A stretch of DNA of 60,000 nt from positions 23,574,184 through 23,634,183 of the forward strand of contig CAIIXF020000012.1 in NCBI GenBank assembly GCA_903813345.2, in the 5' to 3' direction. Within the stretch, counting starts at the first letter, position 1; every line of letters begins with the position of its first letter. Below, piece after piece: positions 46,340 to 58,947 of the stretch. Origin of the DNA: Owenia fusiformis. Lineage: Eukaryota; Annelida; Polychaeta; Sabellida; Oweniidae. Position numbers and translations under genes: made by a program. The notes below the pieces were generated by a model. That model had not been told where the DNA came from. It was given only the letters and a program-made list of their open reading frames with translations, and made no database searches.

Positions 46340-49300
46340 GTACCTTTAACAAGATGGTATGTAGATATAAATGCTGCAGATAGGTAGCACAAATTGCACA
46401 TTCTCTGTGGTTTTCCTTTTGTGTTTCTTTTTGTTCTCTCCAAGGCAAGAGGTATGTAGATCACAAATGCTGCAGGTAGGTAGCACAAATTGTAGATTCT
46501 CTGTGGTTTTCCCTTTGTGGTTCTTTCTGTTCTCTCCAAGGCAAGAGGACTGCACCTGAAAGTACATTTAAGGAAAAGATCAGCGATGGTTCAATTAAAA
46601 AGAAAGAAACCCCGAAACTAAGCCCACAATTTTAACATGAAAACCCAAAAGAAAAGACCCTTCAATCTACAACTGTAGCTAAAATGAACACAAGACTTCA
46701 GACCTTCAAAATTTAGATCTGGAGTAGTACTTGAAGTCAACTTTAAAATTGAATCATTACTGAGTAAGTACTGGTCTACGAAATACAATACAATACAAAA
46801 CAAAACAATACAAAACTATACAATACAATACAATACAATACAATACAATACAATACAATACTAAGCACTAGATCCATGATCTTGGTCACCTGGTTCGTTG
46901 CTTGTCTGGTTCGTTGCTTGTCTGGTTCGTTGCTTGTCTGGTTCGTTGGTTGTTTGGTTCGTTGGATGGAGTGTTGATTAGTTTGTTGATTAATTAGTTA
47001 GTTGGTTGGTTAGTTTTAACCTATTGGGTGGTCTGGTGGTTGTCTGGTTGGTTAGTTGGTTGGTTAGTTGGTTGGTTAGTAAGTAAGTTAGTTAATAGAT
47101 TAAGCCTATTGGGTCATTGGTTGGTCGGTTGGATGTTCGGTAAGTTGGTTGGTTGGTTGTCTGGTTGGTTGTCTGGTTGTTTGACTTCCCCCCAAGAAAA
47201 ACTAGAATAGTACTGGGAGCAGCCCCCTGCTAATGGGATGCAACTGATTGCAAGAGATAAAAACTGGTCAAAAGCGACATCTACAGTAAGTCCTTGAAAC
47301 TCAACCTAGTCTCCTAATGGAGACAAATGTGATTTCAACAGGACTGTCTTTCTGCAGGAAAATTGAAAAACTACTGGGAGTTCCCCCCTTCTGCTAATGG
47401 GATGCAACTGATTGCAAGAGATAATACTGGTCAAAATGCGACATCTACTGTAAGTCCTTGAAACTCAACCTAGTCCCCTAATGGAGACAAATGTGATTTC
47501 AACAGGACTGTCTTTCCGCAGGAAAACTGGAAGAGTACTGGGAGTCCCCCCCCCCTGCTAATGGGATGCAATTGATTGCAAGAGATAAAAACTGGTCAGA
47601 GCGACATGTACGGTAGGTCCTTGAAACTCAACCTAGTCCCCTAATGGAGACAAATGTGATTTCAACAGGACCGTCCTTCCGCACGAAAACTGGAATAGTA
47701 ATGGGAGTTCCCCCCCCTGCTAATGGGATGCAACTGATTGCAAGAGATGAAAACTGGTCAAAAGCGACATCTACGGTAAGTCCTTGAAACTCAACCTAGT
47801 CCCCTAATGGAGACAAATGTGATTTCAACAGGACTGTCTTTCCGCAGGAAAACTGGAAGAGTACTGGGAGTCCCCCCCCCTGCTAATGGGATGCAATTGA
47901 TTGCAAGAGATAAAAACTGGTCAGAGCGACATGTACGGTAGGTCCTTGAAACTCAACCTAGTCCCCTAATGGAGACAAATGTGATTTCAACAGGACCGTC
48001 CTTCCGCACGAAAACTGGAATAGTACTGGGAGTTCCCCCCCCTGCTAATGGGATGCAACTGATTGCAAGAGATGAAAACTGGTCAAAAGCGACATCTACG
48101 GTAAGTCCTTGAAACTCAACCTAGTCCCCTAATGGAGACAAATGTGATTTCAACAGGACTGTCTTTCCGCAGGAAAACTGGAAGAGTACTGGGAGTCCCC
48201 CCCCTGCTAATGGGATGCAATTGATTGCAAGAGATAAAAACTGGTCAGAGCGACATGTACGGTAGGTCCTTGAAACTCAACCTAGTCCCCTAATGGAGAC
48301 AAATGTGATTTCAACAGGACTGTTATTCCGCAGGAAAACTGGAATAGTACTGGGAGTCCCCCCCCCCTTCTAATGGGATGCAACTGATTGCAAGAGATAA
48401 AACTGGTCAAAATGCGACATCTACTGTAAGTCCTTGAAACTTGACCTAGTCCCCTCGTTGAAAAAATGTGATTCCAACAGGACCGTCTTTTCGCAGGGAC
48501 TTCACCATCTGTGCTACAAATAGATAAAACATGTTGTAGTAGTTGTTATTTTACATAAAACTTTACATAAAAACTTTAAATAAAACTTTACACTATACTT
48601 TACACTACACTACTAAAAATTTACAGAATATTACAAAAGATAAAATTTATTTCTCCCAATTTGATATAAACCAGTAGACTTCCATATTTTTGATTTTGAA
48701 ACATGAACTCTATCCCCCCGGAAACCCAACCACCCCCCTCCCACTTTACCTTAGAGTCCAAGTTTCTCCACCAAAAATATGGGTCGGCCAACAAAAGTCC
48801 ACAAGTAAATATCAAACTGGGAGGCGCCCCCCATCCCTATGCAAAACCAGGAAGGAATACTTAACTTAGGTAGCAGGAACGCAGGAACGCAGGAACGCAG
48901 CTGTTGTCTCGGTTGTGTCGTTGGTCATCGGGCTCCTCATCTCCAAGCTGAAAGGGAACCTGAAAACAGAGGAACTAACCTGTTGTAATAATTGAATAGA
49001 AAAAAAAATGTACTTACTTTGGTGCTTTGGTGACAGGAACACGAACACCTCTCGCCCATGATACTGTTTACGTGGACCGGACCTGATGGCTCAAAGTTGT
49101 CGAAAGACTGATCCAGCTATCGCCCTAACTTGGTGTGTTTGCTGCATCACTCTCATAGTTGTACCTGAAAGATACAAGATAAGAAAATGAAAAATACAAG
49201 GATGCAACTTGGTCGAGTCACTTCCAATGCAAGCGGAGGAGGGAATGCAAAGACATTCCTTTCATTGACTCTAGTAAATCTGTCATAGCCTTATACCCCT

Positions 49301-49629
49301 CCTGGCTCAAGATTTATATCATCAAGTCAACTAACTGCTTGGGCAGATGTAACTCTGTAGGAAGAATGGAATAGTTGAGCATATGTATATTCTTTAAGAA
49401 CACAGACCACATGTGAAAATAATGAAACATGGCTTCATGGTACATCTGTACATTAAGTGAAATCAAGGCAGTCCTCTTTTAGTGTATTTCTAAGAAAAAA
49501 TGTTTGCCAAACATACATGTGCCAACAATGGGATTAGAATCCCAACAATTGAAAAATGTGTCGTTGTGGAATAACTGTACTGAACCAGAGAGCAAAATCA
49601 TCAAATGATAGAACTGATTATGTGTTACA
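46340..49629. repeat. Macrosatellite unit U4 (3.29 kb)
   Basis: Exon copy 46344-46555, eight monomers (47194-48496), three AGGAACGC words, the most of any unit. The second monomer has an interrupted C-tract (CCCCCCTT). Confidence 0.85.
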
Positions 49630-52578
49630 GTACCTTTAACAAGATGGTATGTAGATATAAATGCTGCAGATAGGTAGCACAAATTGCACATTCTCTGTGG
49701 TTTTCCTTTTGTGTTTCTTTTTGTTCTCTCCAAGGCAAGAGGTATGTAGATCACAAATGCTGCAGGTAGGTAGCACAAATTGTAGATTCTCTGTGGTTTT
49801 CCCTTTGTGGTTCTTTCTGTTCTCTCCAAGGCAAGAGGACTGCACCTGAAAGTACATTTAAGGAAAAGATCAGCGATGGTTCAATTAAAAAGAAAGAAAC
49901 CCCGAAACTAAGCCCACAATTTTAACATGAAAACCCAAAAGAAAAGACCCTTCAATCTACAACTGTAGCTAAAATGAACACAAGACTTCAGACCTTCAAA
50001 ATTTAGATCTGGAGTAGTACTTGAAGTCAACTTTAAAATTGAATCATTACTGAGTAAGTACTGGTCAACGAAATACAATACAATACAAAACAAAACAATA
50101 CAAAACTATACAATACAATACAATACAATACAATACAATACAATACTAAGCACTAGATCCATGATCTTGGTCATCTGGTTCGTTGCTTGTCTGGTTCGTT
50201 GCTTGTCTGGTTCGTTGCTTGTCTGGTTCGTTGGTTGTTTGGTTCGTTGGATGGAGTGTTGATTAGTTTGTTGATGAATTAGTTAGTTGGTTGGTTAGTT
50301 TTAACCTATTGGGTGGTCTGGTGGTTGTCTGGTTGGTTAGTTGGTTGGTTAGTTGGTTGGTTAGTAAGTAAGTTAGTTAATAGATTAAGCCTATTGGGTC
50401 ATTGGTTGGTCGGTTGGATGTTCGGTAAGTTGGTTGGTTGGTTGTCTGGTTGGTTGTCTGGTTGTTTGACTTCCCCCCAAGAAAAACTAGAATAGTACTG
50501 GGAGCAGCCCCCTGCTAATGGGATGCAACTGATTGCAAGAGATAAAAACTGGTCAAAAGCGACATCTACAGTAAGTCCTTGAAACTCAACCTAGTCTCCT
50601 AATGGAGACAAATGTGATTTCAACAGGACTGTCTTTCTGCAGGAAAACTGAAAAACTACTGGGAGTTCCCCCCCCCCCTGCTAATGGGATGCAACTGATT
50701 GCAAGAGATAATACTGGTCAAAATGCGACATCTACTGTAAGTACTTGAAACTCAACCTAGTCCCCTAATGGAGACAAATGTGATTTCAACAGGACTGTCT
50801 TTCCGCAGGAAAACTGGAAGAGTACTGGGAGTCCCCCCCCCCTGCTAATGGGATGCAATTGATTGCAAGAGATAAAAACTGGTCAGAGCGACATGTACGG
50901 TAGGTCCTTGAAACTCAACCTAGTCCCCTAATGGAGACAAATGTGATTTCAACAGGACCGTCCTTCCGCACGAAAACTGGAATAGTACTGGGAGTTCCCC
51001 CCCTGCTAATGGGATGCAACTGATTGCAAGAGATGAAAACTGGTCAAAAGCGACATCTACGGTAAGTCCTTGAAACTCAACCTAGTCCCCTAATGGAGAC
51101 AAATGTGATTTCAACAGGACTGTCTTTCCGCAGGAAAACTGGAAGAGTACTGGGAGTCCCCCCCCCTGCTAATGGGATGCAATTGATTGCAAGAGATAAA
51201 AACTGGTCAGAGCGACATGTACGGTAGGTCCTTGAAACTCAACCTAGTCCGCTAATGGAGACAAATGTGATTTCAACAGGACTGTTATTCCGCAGGAAAA
51301 CTGGAATAGTACTTGGAGTTCCCCCCCCCCCTTCTAATGGGATGCAACTGATTGCAAGAGATAAAACTGGTCAAAATGCGACATCTACTGTAAGTCCTGG
51401 AAACTTGACCTAGTCCCCTCGTGGAAAAAATGTGATTCCAACAGGACCGTCTTTTCGCAGGGACTTCACCATCTGTGCTACAAATAGATAAAACATGTTG
51501 TAGTAGTTGTTATTTTACATAAAACTTTACATAAAAACTTTAAATAAAACTTTACACTATACTTTACACTACACTACTAAAAATTTACAGAATATTACAA
51601 AAGATAAAATTTATTTCTCCCAATTTGATATAAACCAGTAGACTTCCATATTTTTGATTTTGAAACATGAACTCTATCCCCCCGGAAACCCAACCACCCC
51701 CCTCCCACTTTACCTTAGAGTCCAAGTTTCTCCACCAAAAATATGGGTCGGCCAACAAAAGTCCACAAGTAAATATCAAACTGGGAGGCGCCCCCCCATC
51801 CCTATGCAAAACCAGGAAGGAATACTTAACTTAGGTAGCAGGAACGCAGCTGTTGTCTCGGTTGTGTCGTTGGTCATCGGGCTCCTCATCTCCAAGCTGA
51901 AAGGGAACCTGAAAACAGAGGAACTAACCTGTTGTAATAATTGATTAGAAAAAAAAATGTACTTACTTTGGTGCTTTGGTGACAGGAACACGAACACCTC
52001 TCGCCCATGATACTGTTTACGTGGACCGGACCTGATGGCTCAAAGTTGTCGAAAGACTGATCCAGCTATCGCCCTAACTTGGTGTGTTTGCTGCATCTCT
52101 CTCATAGTTGTACCTGAAAGATACAAGATAAGAAAATGAAAAATACAAGGATGCAACTTGGTCGAGTCACTTCCAATGCAAGCGGAGGAGGGAATGCAAA
52201 GACATTCCTTTCATTGACTCTAGTAAATCTGTCATAGCCTTATACCCCTCCTGGCTCAAGATTTATATCATCAAGTCAACTAACTGCTTGGGCAGATGTA
52301 ACTCTGTAGGAAGAATGGAATAGTTGAGAATATGTATATTCTTTAAGAACACAGACCACATGTGAAAATAATGAAACATGGCTTCATGGTACATCTGTAC
52401 ATTAAGTGAAATCAAGGCAGTCCTCTTTTAGTGTATTTCTAAGAAAAAATGTTTGCCAAACATACATGTGCCAACAATGGGATTAGAATCCCAACAATTG
52501 AAAAATGTGTCGTTGTGGAATAACTGTACTGAACCAGAGAGCAAAATCATCAAATGATAGAACTGATTATGTGTTACA
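49630..52578. repeat. Macrosatellite unit U5 (2.95 kb)
   Basis: Exon copy 49634-49845, six monomers (50479-51460), one AGGAACGC word. The shortening relative to U4 (341 bp) is close to two monomers. Confidence 0.85.
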
Positions 52579-55194
52579 GTACCTTTAACAAGATGGTATG
52601 TAGATATAAATGCTGCAGATAGGTAGCACAAATTGCACATTCTCTGTGGTTTTCCTTTTGTGTTTCTTTTTGTTCTCTCCAAGGCAAGAGGTATGTAGAT
52701 CACAAATGCTGCAGGTAGGTAGCACAAATTGTAGATTCTCTGTGGTTTTCCCTTTGTGGTTCTTTCTGTTCTCTCCAAGGCAAGAGGACTGCACCTGAAA
52801 GTACATTTAAGGAAAAGATCAGCGATGGTTCAATTAAAAAGAAAGAAACCCCGAAACTAAGCCCACAATTTTAACATGAAAACCCAAAAGAAAAGACCCT
52901 TCAATCTACAACTGTAGCTAAAATGAACACAAGACTTCAGACCTTCAAAATTTAGATCTGGAGTAGTACTTGAAGTCAACTTTAAAATTGAATCATTACT
53001 GAGTAAGTACTGGTCAACGAAATACAATACAATACAAAACAAAACAATACAAAACTATACAATACAATACAATACAATACAATACTAAGCACTAGATCCA
53101 TGATCTTGGTCATCTGGTTCGTTGCTTGTCTGGTTCGTTGCTTGTCTGGTTCGTTGCTTGTCTGGTTCGTTGGTTGTTTGGTTCGTTGGATGGAGTGTTG
53201 ATTAGTTTGTTGATTAATTAGTTAGTTGGTTGGTTAGTTTTAACCTATTGGGTGGTCTGGTGGTTGTCTGGTTGGTTAGTTGGTTGGTTAGTTGGTTGGT
53301 TAGTAAGTAAGTTAGTTAATAGATTAAGCCTATTGGGTCATTGGTTGGTCGGTTGGATGTTCGGTAAGTTGGTTGGTTGGTTGTCTGGTTGATTGTCTGG
53401 TTGTTTGACTTCCCCCCAAGAAAAACTAGAATAGTACTGGGAGCAGCCCCCCTGCTAATGGGATGCAACTGATTGCAAGAGATAAAAACTGGTCAAAAGC
53501 GACATCTACAGTAAGTCCTTGAAACTCAACCTAGTCTCCCAATGGAGACAAATGTGATTTCAACAGGACTGTCTTTCTGCAGGAAAACTGAAAAACTACT
53601 GGGAGTTCCCCCCCTGCTAATGGGATGCAACTGATTGCAAGAGATAATACTGGTCAAAATGCGACATCTACTGTAAGTCCTTGAAACTCAACCTAGTCCC
53701 CTAATGGAGACAAATGTGATTTCAACAGGACTGTCTTTCCGCAGGAAAACTGGAAGAGTACTGGGAGTCCCCCCCCCTGCTAATGGGATGCAATTGATTG
53801 CAAGAGATAAAAACTGGTCAGAGCGACATGTACGGTAGGTCCTTGAAACTCAACCTAGTCCCCTAATGGAGACAAATGTGATTTCAACAGGACTGTTATT
53901 CCGCAGGAAAATTGGAATAGTACTTGGAGTTCCCCCCCCCTTCTAATGGGATGCAACTGATTGCAAGAGATAAAACTGGTCAAAATGCGACATCTACTGT
54001 AAGTCCTTGAAACTTGACCTAGTCCCCTTGTGGAAAAAATGTGATTCCAACAGGACCGTCTTTTCGCAGGGACTTCACCATCTGTGCTACAAATAGATAA
54101 AACATGTTGTAGTAGTTGTTATTTTACATAAAACTTTACATAAAAACTTTAAATAAAACTTTACACTATACTTTACACTACACTACTAAAAATTTACAGA
54201 ATATTACAAAAGATAAAATTTATTTCTCCCAATTTGATATAAACCAGTAGACTTCCATATTTTTGATTTTGAAACATGAACTCTATCCCCCCGGAAACCC
54301 AACCACCCCCCTCCCACTTTACCTTAGAGTCCAAGTTTCTCCACCAAAAATATGGGTCGGCCAACAAAAGTCCACAAGTAAATATCAAACTGGGAGGCGC
54401 CCCCCATCCCTATGCAAAACCAGGAAGGAATACTTAACTTAGGTAGCAGGAACGCAGGAACGCAGCTGTTGTCTCGGTTGTGTCGTTGGTCATCGGGCTC
54501 CTCATCTCCAAGCTGAAAGGGAACCTGAAAACAGAGGAACTAACCTGTTGTAATAATTGAATAGAAAAAAAAATGTACTTACTTTGGTGCTTTGGTGACA
54601 GGAACACGAACACCTCTCCCCCATGATACTGTTTACGTGGACCGGACCTGATGGCTCAAAGTTGTCGAAAGACTGATCCAGCTATCGCCCTAACTTGGTG
54701 TGTTTGCTGCATCTCTCTCATAGTTGTACCTGAAAGATACAAGATAAGAAAATGAAAAATACAAGGATGCAACTTGGTCGAGTCACTTCCAATGCAAGCG
54801 GAGGAGGGAATGCAAAGACATTCCTTTCATTGACTCTAGTAAATCTGTCATAGCCTTATACCCCTCCTGGCTCAAGATTTATATCATCAAGTCAACTAAC
54901 TGCTTGGGCAGATGTAACTCTGTAGGAAGAATGGAATAGTTGAGCATATGTATATTCTTTAAGAACACAGACCACATGTGAAAATAATGAAACATGGCTT
55001 CATGGTACATCTGTACATTAAGTGAAATCAAGGCAGTCCTCTTTTAGTGTATTTCTAAGAAAAAATGTTTGCCAAACATACATGTGCCAACAATGGGATT
55101 AGAATCCCAACAATTGAAAAATGTGTCGTTGTGGAATAACTGTACTGAACCAGAGAGCAAAATCATCAAATGATAGAACTGATTATGTGTTACA
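52579..55194. repeat. Macrosatellite unit U6 (2.62 kb)
   Basis: Exon copy 52583-52794, four monomers (53418-54069), two AGGAACGC words. It is the shortest complete unit with a full tail. Confidence 0.85.
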
Positions 55195-58100
55195 GTACCT
55201 TTAACAAGATGGTATGTAGATATAAATGCTGCAGATAGGTAGCACAAATTGCACATTCTCTGTGGTTTTCCTTTTGTGTTTCTTTTTGTTCTCTCCAAGG
55301 CAAGAGGTATGTAGATCACAAATGCTGCAGGTAGGTAGCACAAATTGTAGATTCTCTGTGGTTTTCCCTTTGTGGTTCTTTCTGTTCTCTCCAAGGCAAG
55401 AGGACTGCACCTGAAAGTACATTTAAGGAAAAGATCAGCGATGGTTCAATTAAAAAGAAAGAAACCCCGAAACTAAGCCCACAATTTTAACATGAAAACC
55501 CAAAAGAAAAGACCCTTCAATCTACAACTGTAGCTAAAATGAACACAAGACTTCAGACCTTCAAAATTTAGATCTGGAGTAGTACTTGAAGTCAACTTTA
55601 AAATTGAATCATTACTGAGTAAGTACTGGTCAACGAAATACAATACAATACAAAACAAAACAATACAAAACTATACAATACAATACAATACAATACAATA
55701 CAATACAATACTAAGCACTAGATCCATGATCTTGGTCATCTGGTTCGTTGCTTGTCTGGTTCGTTGCTTGTCTGGTTCGTTGCTTGTCTGGTTCGTTGGT
55801 TGTTTGGTTCGTTGGATGGAGTGTTGATTAGTTTGTTGATTAATTAGTTAGTTGGTTGGTTAGTTTTAACCTATTGGGTGGTCTGGTGGTTGTCTGGTTG
55901 GTTAGTTGGTTGGTTAGTTGGTTGGTTAGTAAGTAAGTTAGTTAATAGATTAAGCCTATTGGGTCATTGGTTGGTCGGTTGGATGTTCGGTAAGTTGGTT
56001 GGTTGGTTGTCTGGTTGGTTGTCTGGTTGTTTGACTTCCCCCCAAGAAAAACTAGAATAGTACTGGGAGCAGCCCCCTGCTAATGGGATGCAACTGATTG
56101 CAAGAGATAAAAACTGGTCAAAAGCGACATCTACAGTAAGTCCTTGAAACTCAACCTAGTCTCCTAATGGAGACAAATGTGATTTCAACAGGACTGTCTT
56201 TCTGCAGGAAAACTGAAAAACTACTGGGAGTTCCCCCCCCTGCTAATGGGATGCAACTGATTGCAAGAGATAATACTGGTCAAAATGCGACATCTACTGT
56301 AAGTCCTTGAAACTCAACCTAGTCCCCTAATGGAGACAAATGTGATTTCAACAGGACTGTCTTTCCGCAGGAAAACTGGAAGAGTACTGGGAGTCCCCCC
56401 CTGCTAATGGGATGCAATTGATTGCAAGAGATAAAAACTGGTCAGAGCGACATGTACGGTAGTTCCTTGAAACTCAACCTAGTCCCCTAATGGAGACAAA
56501 TGTGATTTCAACAGGACTGTTATTCCGCAGGAAAACTGGAATAGTACTGGGAGTTCCCCCCCCCCTTCTAATGGGATGCAACTGATTGCAAGAGATAAAA
56601 CTGGTCAAAAGCGACATCTACAGTAAGTCCTTGAAACTCAACCTAGTCTCCTAATGGAGACAAATGTGATTTCAACAGGACTGTCTTTCTGCAGGAAAAC
56701 TGAAAAACTACTGGGAGTCCCCCCCCCTGCTAATGGGATGCAACTGATTGCAAGAGATAATACTGGTCAAAATGCGACATCTACTGTAAGTCCTTGAAAC
56801 TCAACCTAGTCCCCTAATGGAGACAAATGTGATTTCAACAGGACTGTCTTTCCGCAGGAAAACTGGAAGAGTACTGGGAGTCCCCCCCCTGCTAATGGGA
56901 TGCAATTGATTGCAAGAGATAAAAACTGGTCAGAGCGACATGTACGGTAGTTCCTTGAAACTCAACCTAGTCCCCTAATGGAGACAAATGTGATTTCAAC
57001 AGGACCGTCCTTCCGCACGAAAACTGGAATAGTACTGGGAGTTCCCCCCCCCTGCTAATGGGATGCAACTGATTGCAAGAGATGAAAACTGGTCAAAAGA
57101 GACATCTACGGTAAGTCCTTGAAACTCAACCTAGTCCCCTAATGGAGACAAATGTGATTTCAACAGGACTGTCTTTCCGCAGGAAAACTGGAAGAGGACT
57201 GGGAGTCCCCCCCTGCTAATGGGATGCAATTGATTGCAAGAGATAAAAACTGGTCAGAGCGACATGTACGGTAGGTCCTTGAAACTCAACCTAGTCCCCT
57301 AATGGAGACAAATGTGATTTCAACAGGACTGTCCTTCCGCACGAAAACTGGAATAGTACTGGGAGTTCCCCCCCCCTGCTAATGGGATGCAACTGATTGC
57401 AAGAGATGAAAACTGGTCAAAAGCGACATCTACGGTAAGTCCTTGAAACTCAACCTAGTCCCCTAATGGAGACAAATGTGATTTCAACAGGACTGTCTTT
57501 CCGCAGGAAAACTGGAAGAGTACTGGGAGTCCCCCCCCCTGCTAATGGGATGCAATTGATTGCAAGAGATAAAAACTGGTCAGAGCGACATGTACGGTAG
57601 GTCCTTGAAACTCAACCTAGTCCCCTAATGGAGACAAATATGATTTCAACAGGACTGTTATTCCGCAGGAAAACTGGAATAGTACTGGGAGTTCCCCCCC
57701 CCTTCTAATGGGATGCAACTGATTGCAAGAGATAAAACTGGTCAAAATGCGACATCTACTGTAAATCCTGGAAACTTGACCTAGTCCCCTCGTGGAAAAA
57801 ATGTGATTCCAACAGGACCGTCTTTTCGCAGGGACTTCACCATCTGTGCTACAAATAGATAAAACATGTTGTAGTAGTTGTTATTTTACATAAAACTTTA
57901 CATAAAAACTTTAAATAAAACTTTACACTATACTTTACACTACACTACTAAAAATTTACAGAATATTACAAAAGATAAAATTTATTTCTCCCAATTTGAT
58001 ATAAACCAGTAGACTTCCATATTTTTGATTTTGAAACATGAACTCTATCCCCCCGGAAACCCAACCACCCCCCTCCCACTTTACCTTAGAGTCCAAGTTT

Positions 58101-58947
58101 CTCCACCAAAAATATGGGTCGGCCAACAAAAGTCCACTAGTAAATATCAAACTGGGAGGCGCCCCCCATCCCTATGCAAAACCAGGAAGGAATACTTAAC
58201 TTAGGTAGCAGGAACGCAGGAACGCAGCTGTTGTCTCGGTTGTGTCGTTGGTCATCGGGCTCCTCATCTCCAAGCTGAAAGGGAACCTGAAAACAGAGGA
58301 ACTAACCTGTTGTAATAATTGAATAGAAAAAAAATGTACTTACTTTGGTGACAGGAACACGAACACCTCTCGCCCATGATATTGTTTACGTGGACCGGAC
58401 CTGATGGCTCAAAGTTGTCGAAAGACTGATCCAGCTATCGCCCTAACTTGGTGTGTTTGCTGCATCTCTCTCATAGTTGTACCTGAAAGATACAAGATAA
58501 GAAAATGAAAAATACAAGGATGCAACTTGGTCAAGTCACTTCCAATGCAAGCGGAGGAGGGAATGCAAAGACATTCCTTTCATTGACTCTAGTAAATCTG
58601 TCATAGCCTTATACCCCTCCTGGCTCAAGATTTATATCATCAAGTCAACTAACTGCTTGGGCAGATGTAACTCTGTAGGAAGAATGGAATAGTTGAGCAT
58701 ATGTATATTCTTTAAGAACACAGACCACATGTGAAAATAATGAAACATGGCTTCATGGTACATCCGTACATTAAGTGAAATCAAGGCAGTCCTCTTTTAG
58801 TGTATTTCTAAGAAAAAATGTTTGCCAAACATACATGTGCCAACAATGGGATAAGAATCCCAACAATTGAAAAATGTGTCGTTGTGGAATAACTGTACTG
58901 AACCAGAGAGCAAAATCATCAAATGATAGAACTGATTATGTGTTACA
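55195..58947. repeat. Macrosatellite unit U7 (3.75 kb)
   Basis: Exon copy 55199-55410, eleven monomers (56044-57831). The fourth monomer is of the last-in-block type (CCTTCTAATGGG) but is followed by a monomer of the first-in-block type (TCTACAGTAAGT then TTTCTGCAG). Two blocks have thus been joined end to end. Two AGGAACGC words. Confidence 0.85.
56044..57831 (+). repeat. 163-bp monomer block (longest, 11 copies)
   Basis: Each monomer reads ACTGGGAGTC, a C-tract of 6-12, TGCTAATGGGATGCAA, GATTGCAAGAGAT, then a GTAAGTCC or GTAGGTCC word and, 72 bases later counting from that GT, a pyrimidine-rich CTTTCCGCAG. Two subtypes mostly alternate. One has GCAACTG and CATCTACGGTAAGT, the other GCAATTG and CATGTACGGTAGGT. 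The subtypes differ in length by one base, and the C-tract varies, so no constant reading frame runs through the block. Confidence 0.8.
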
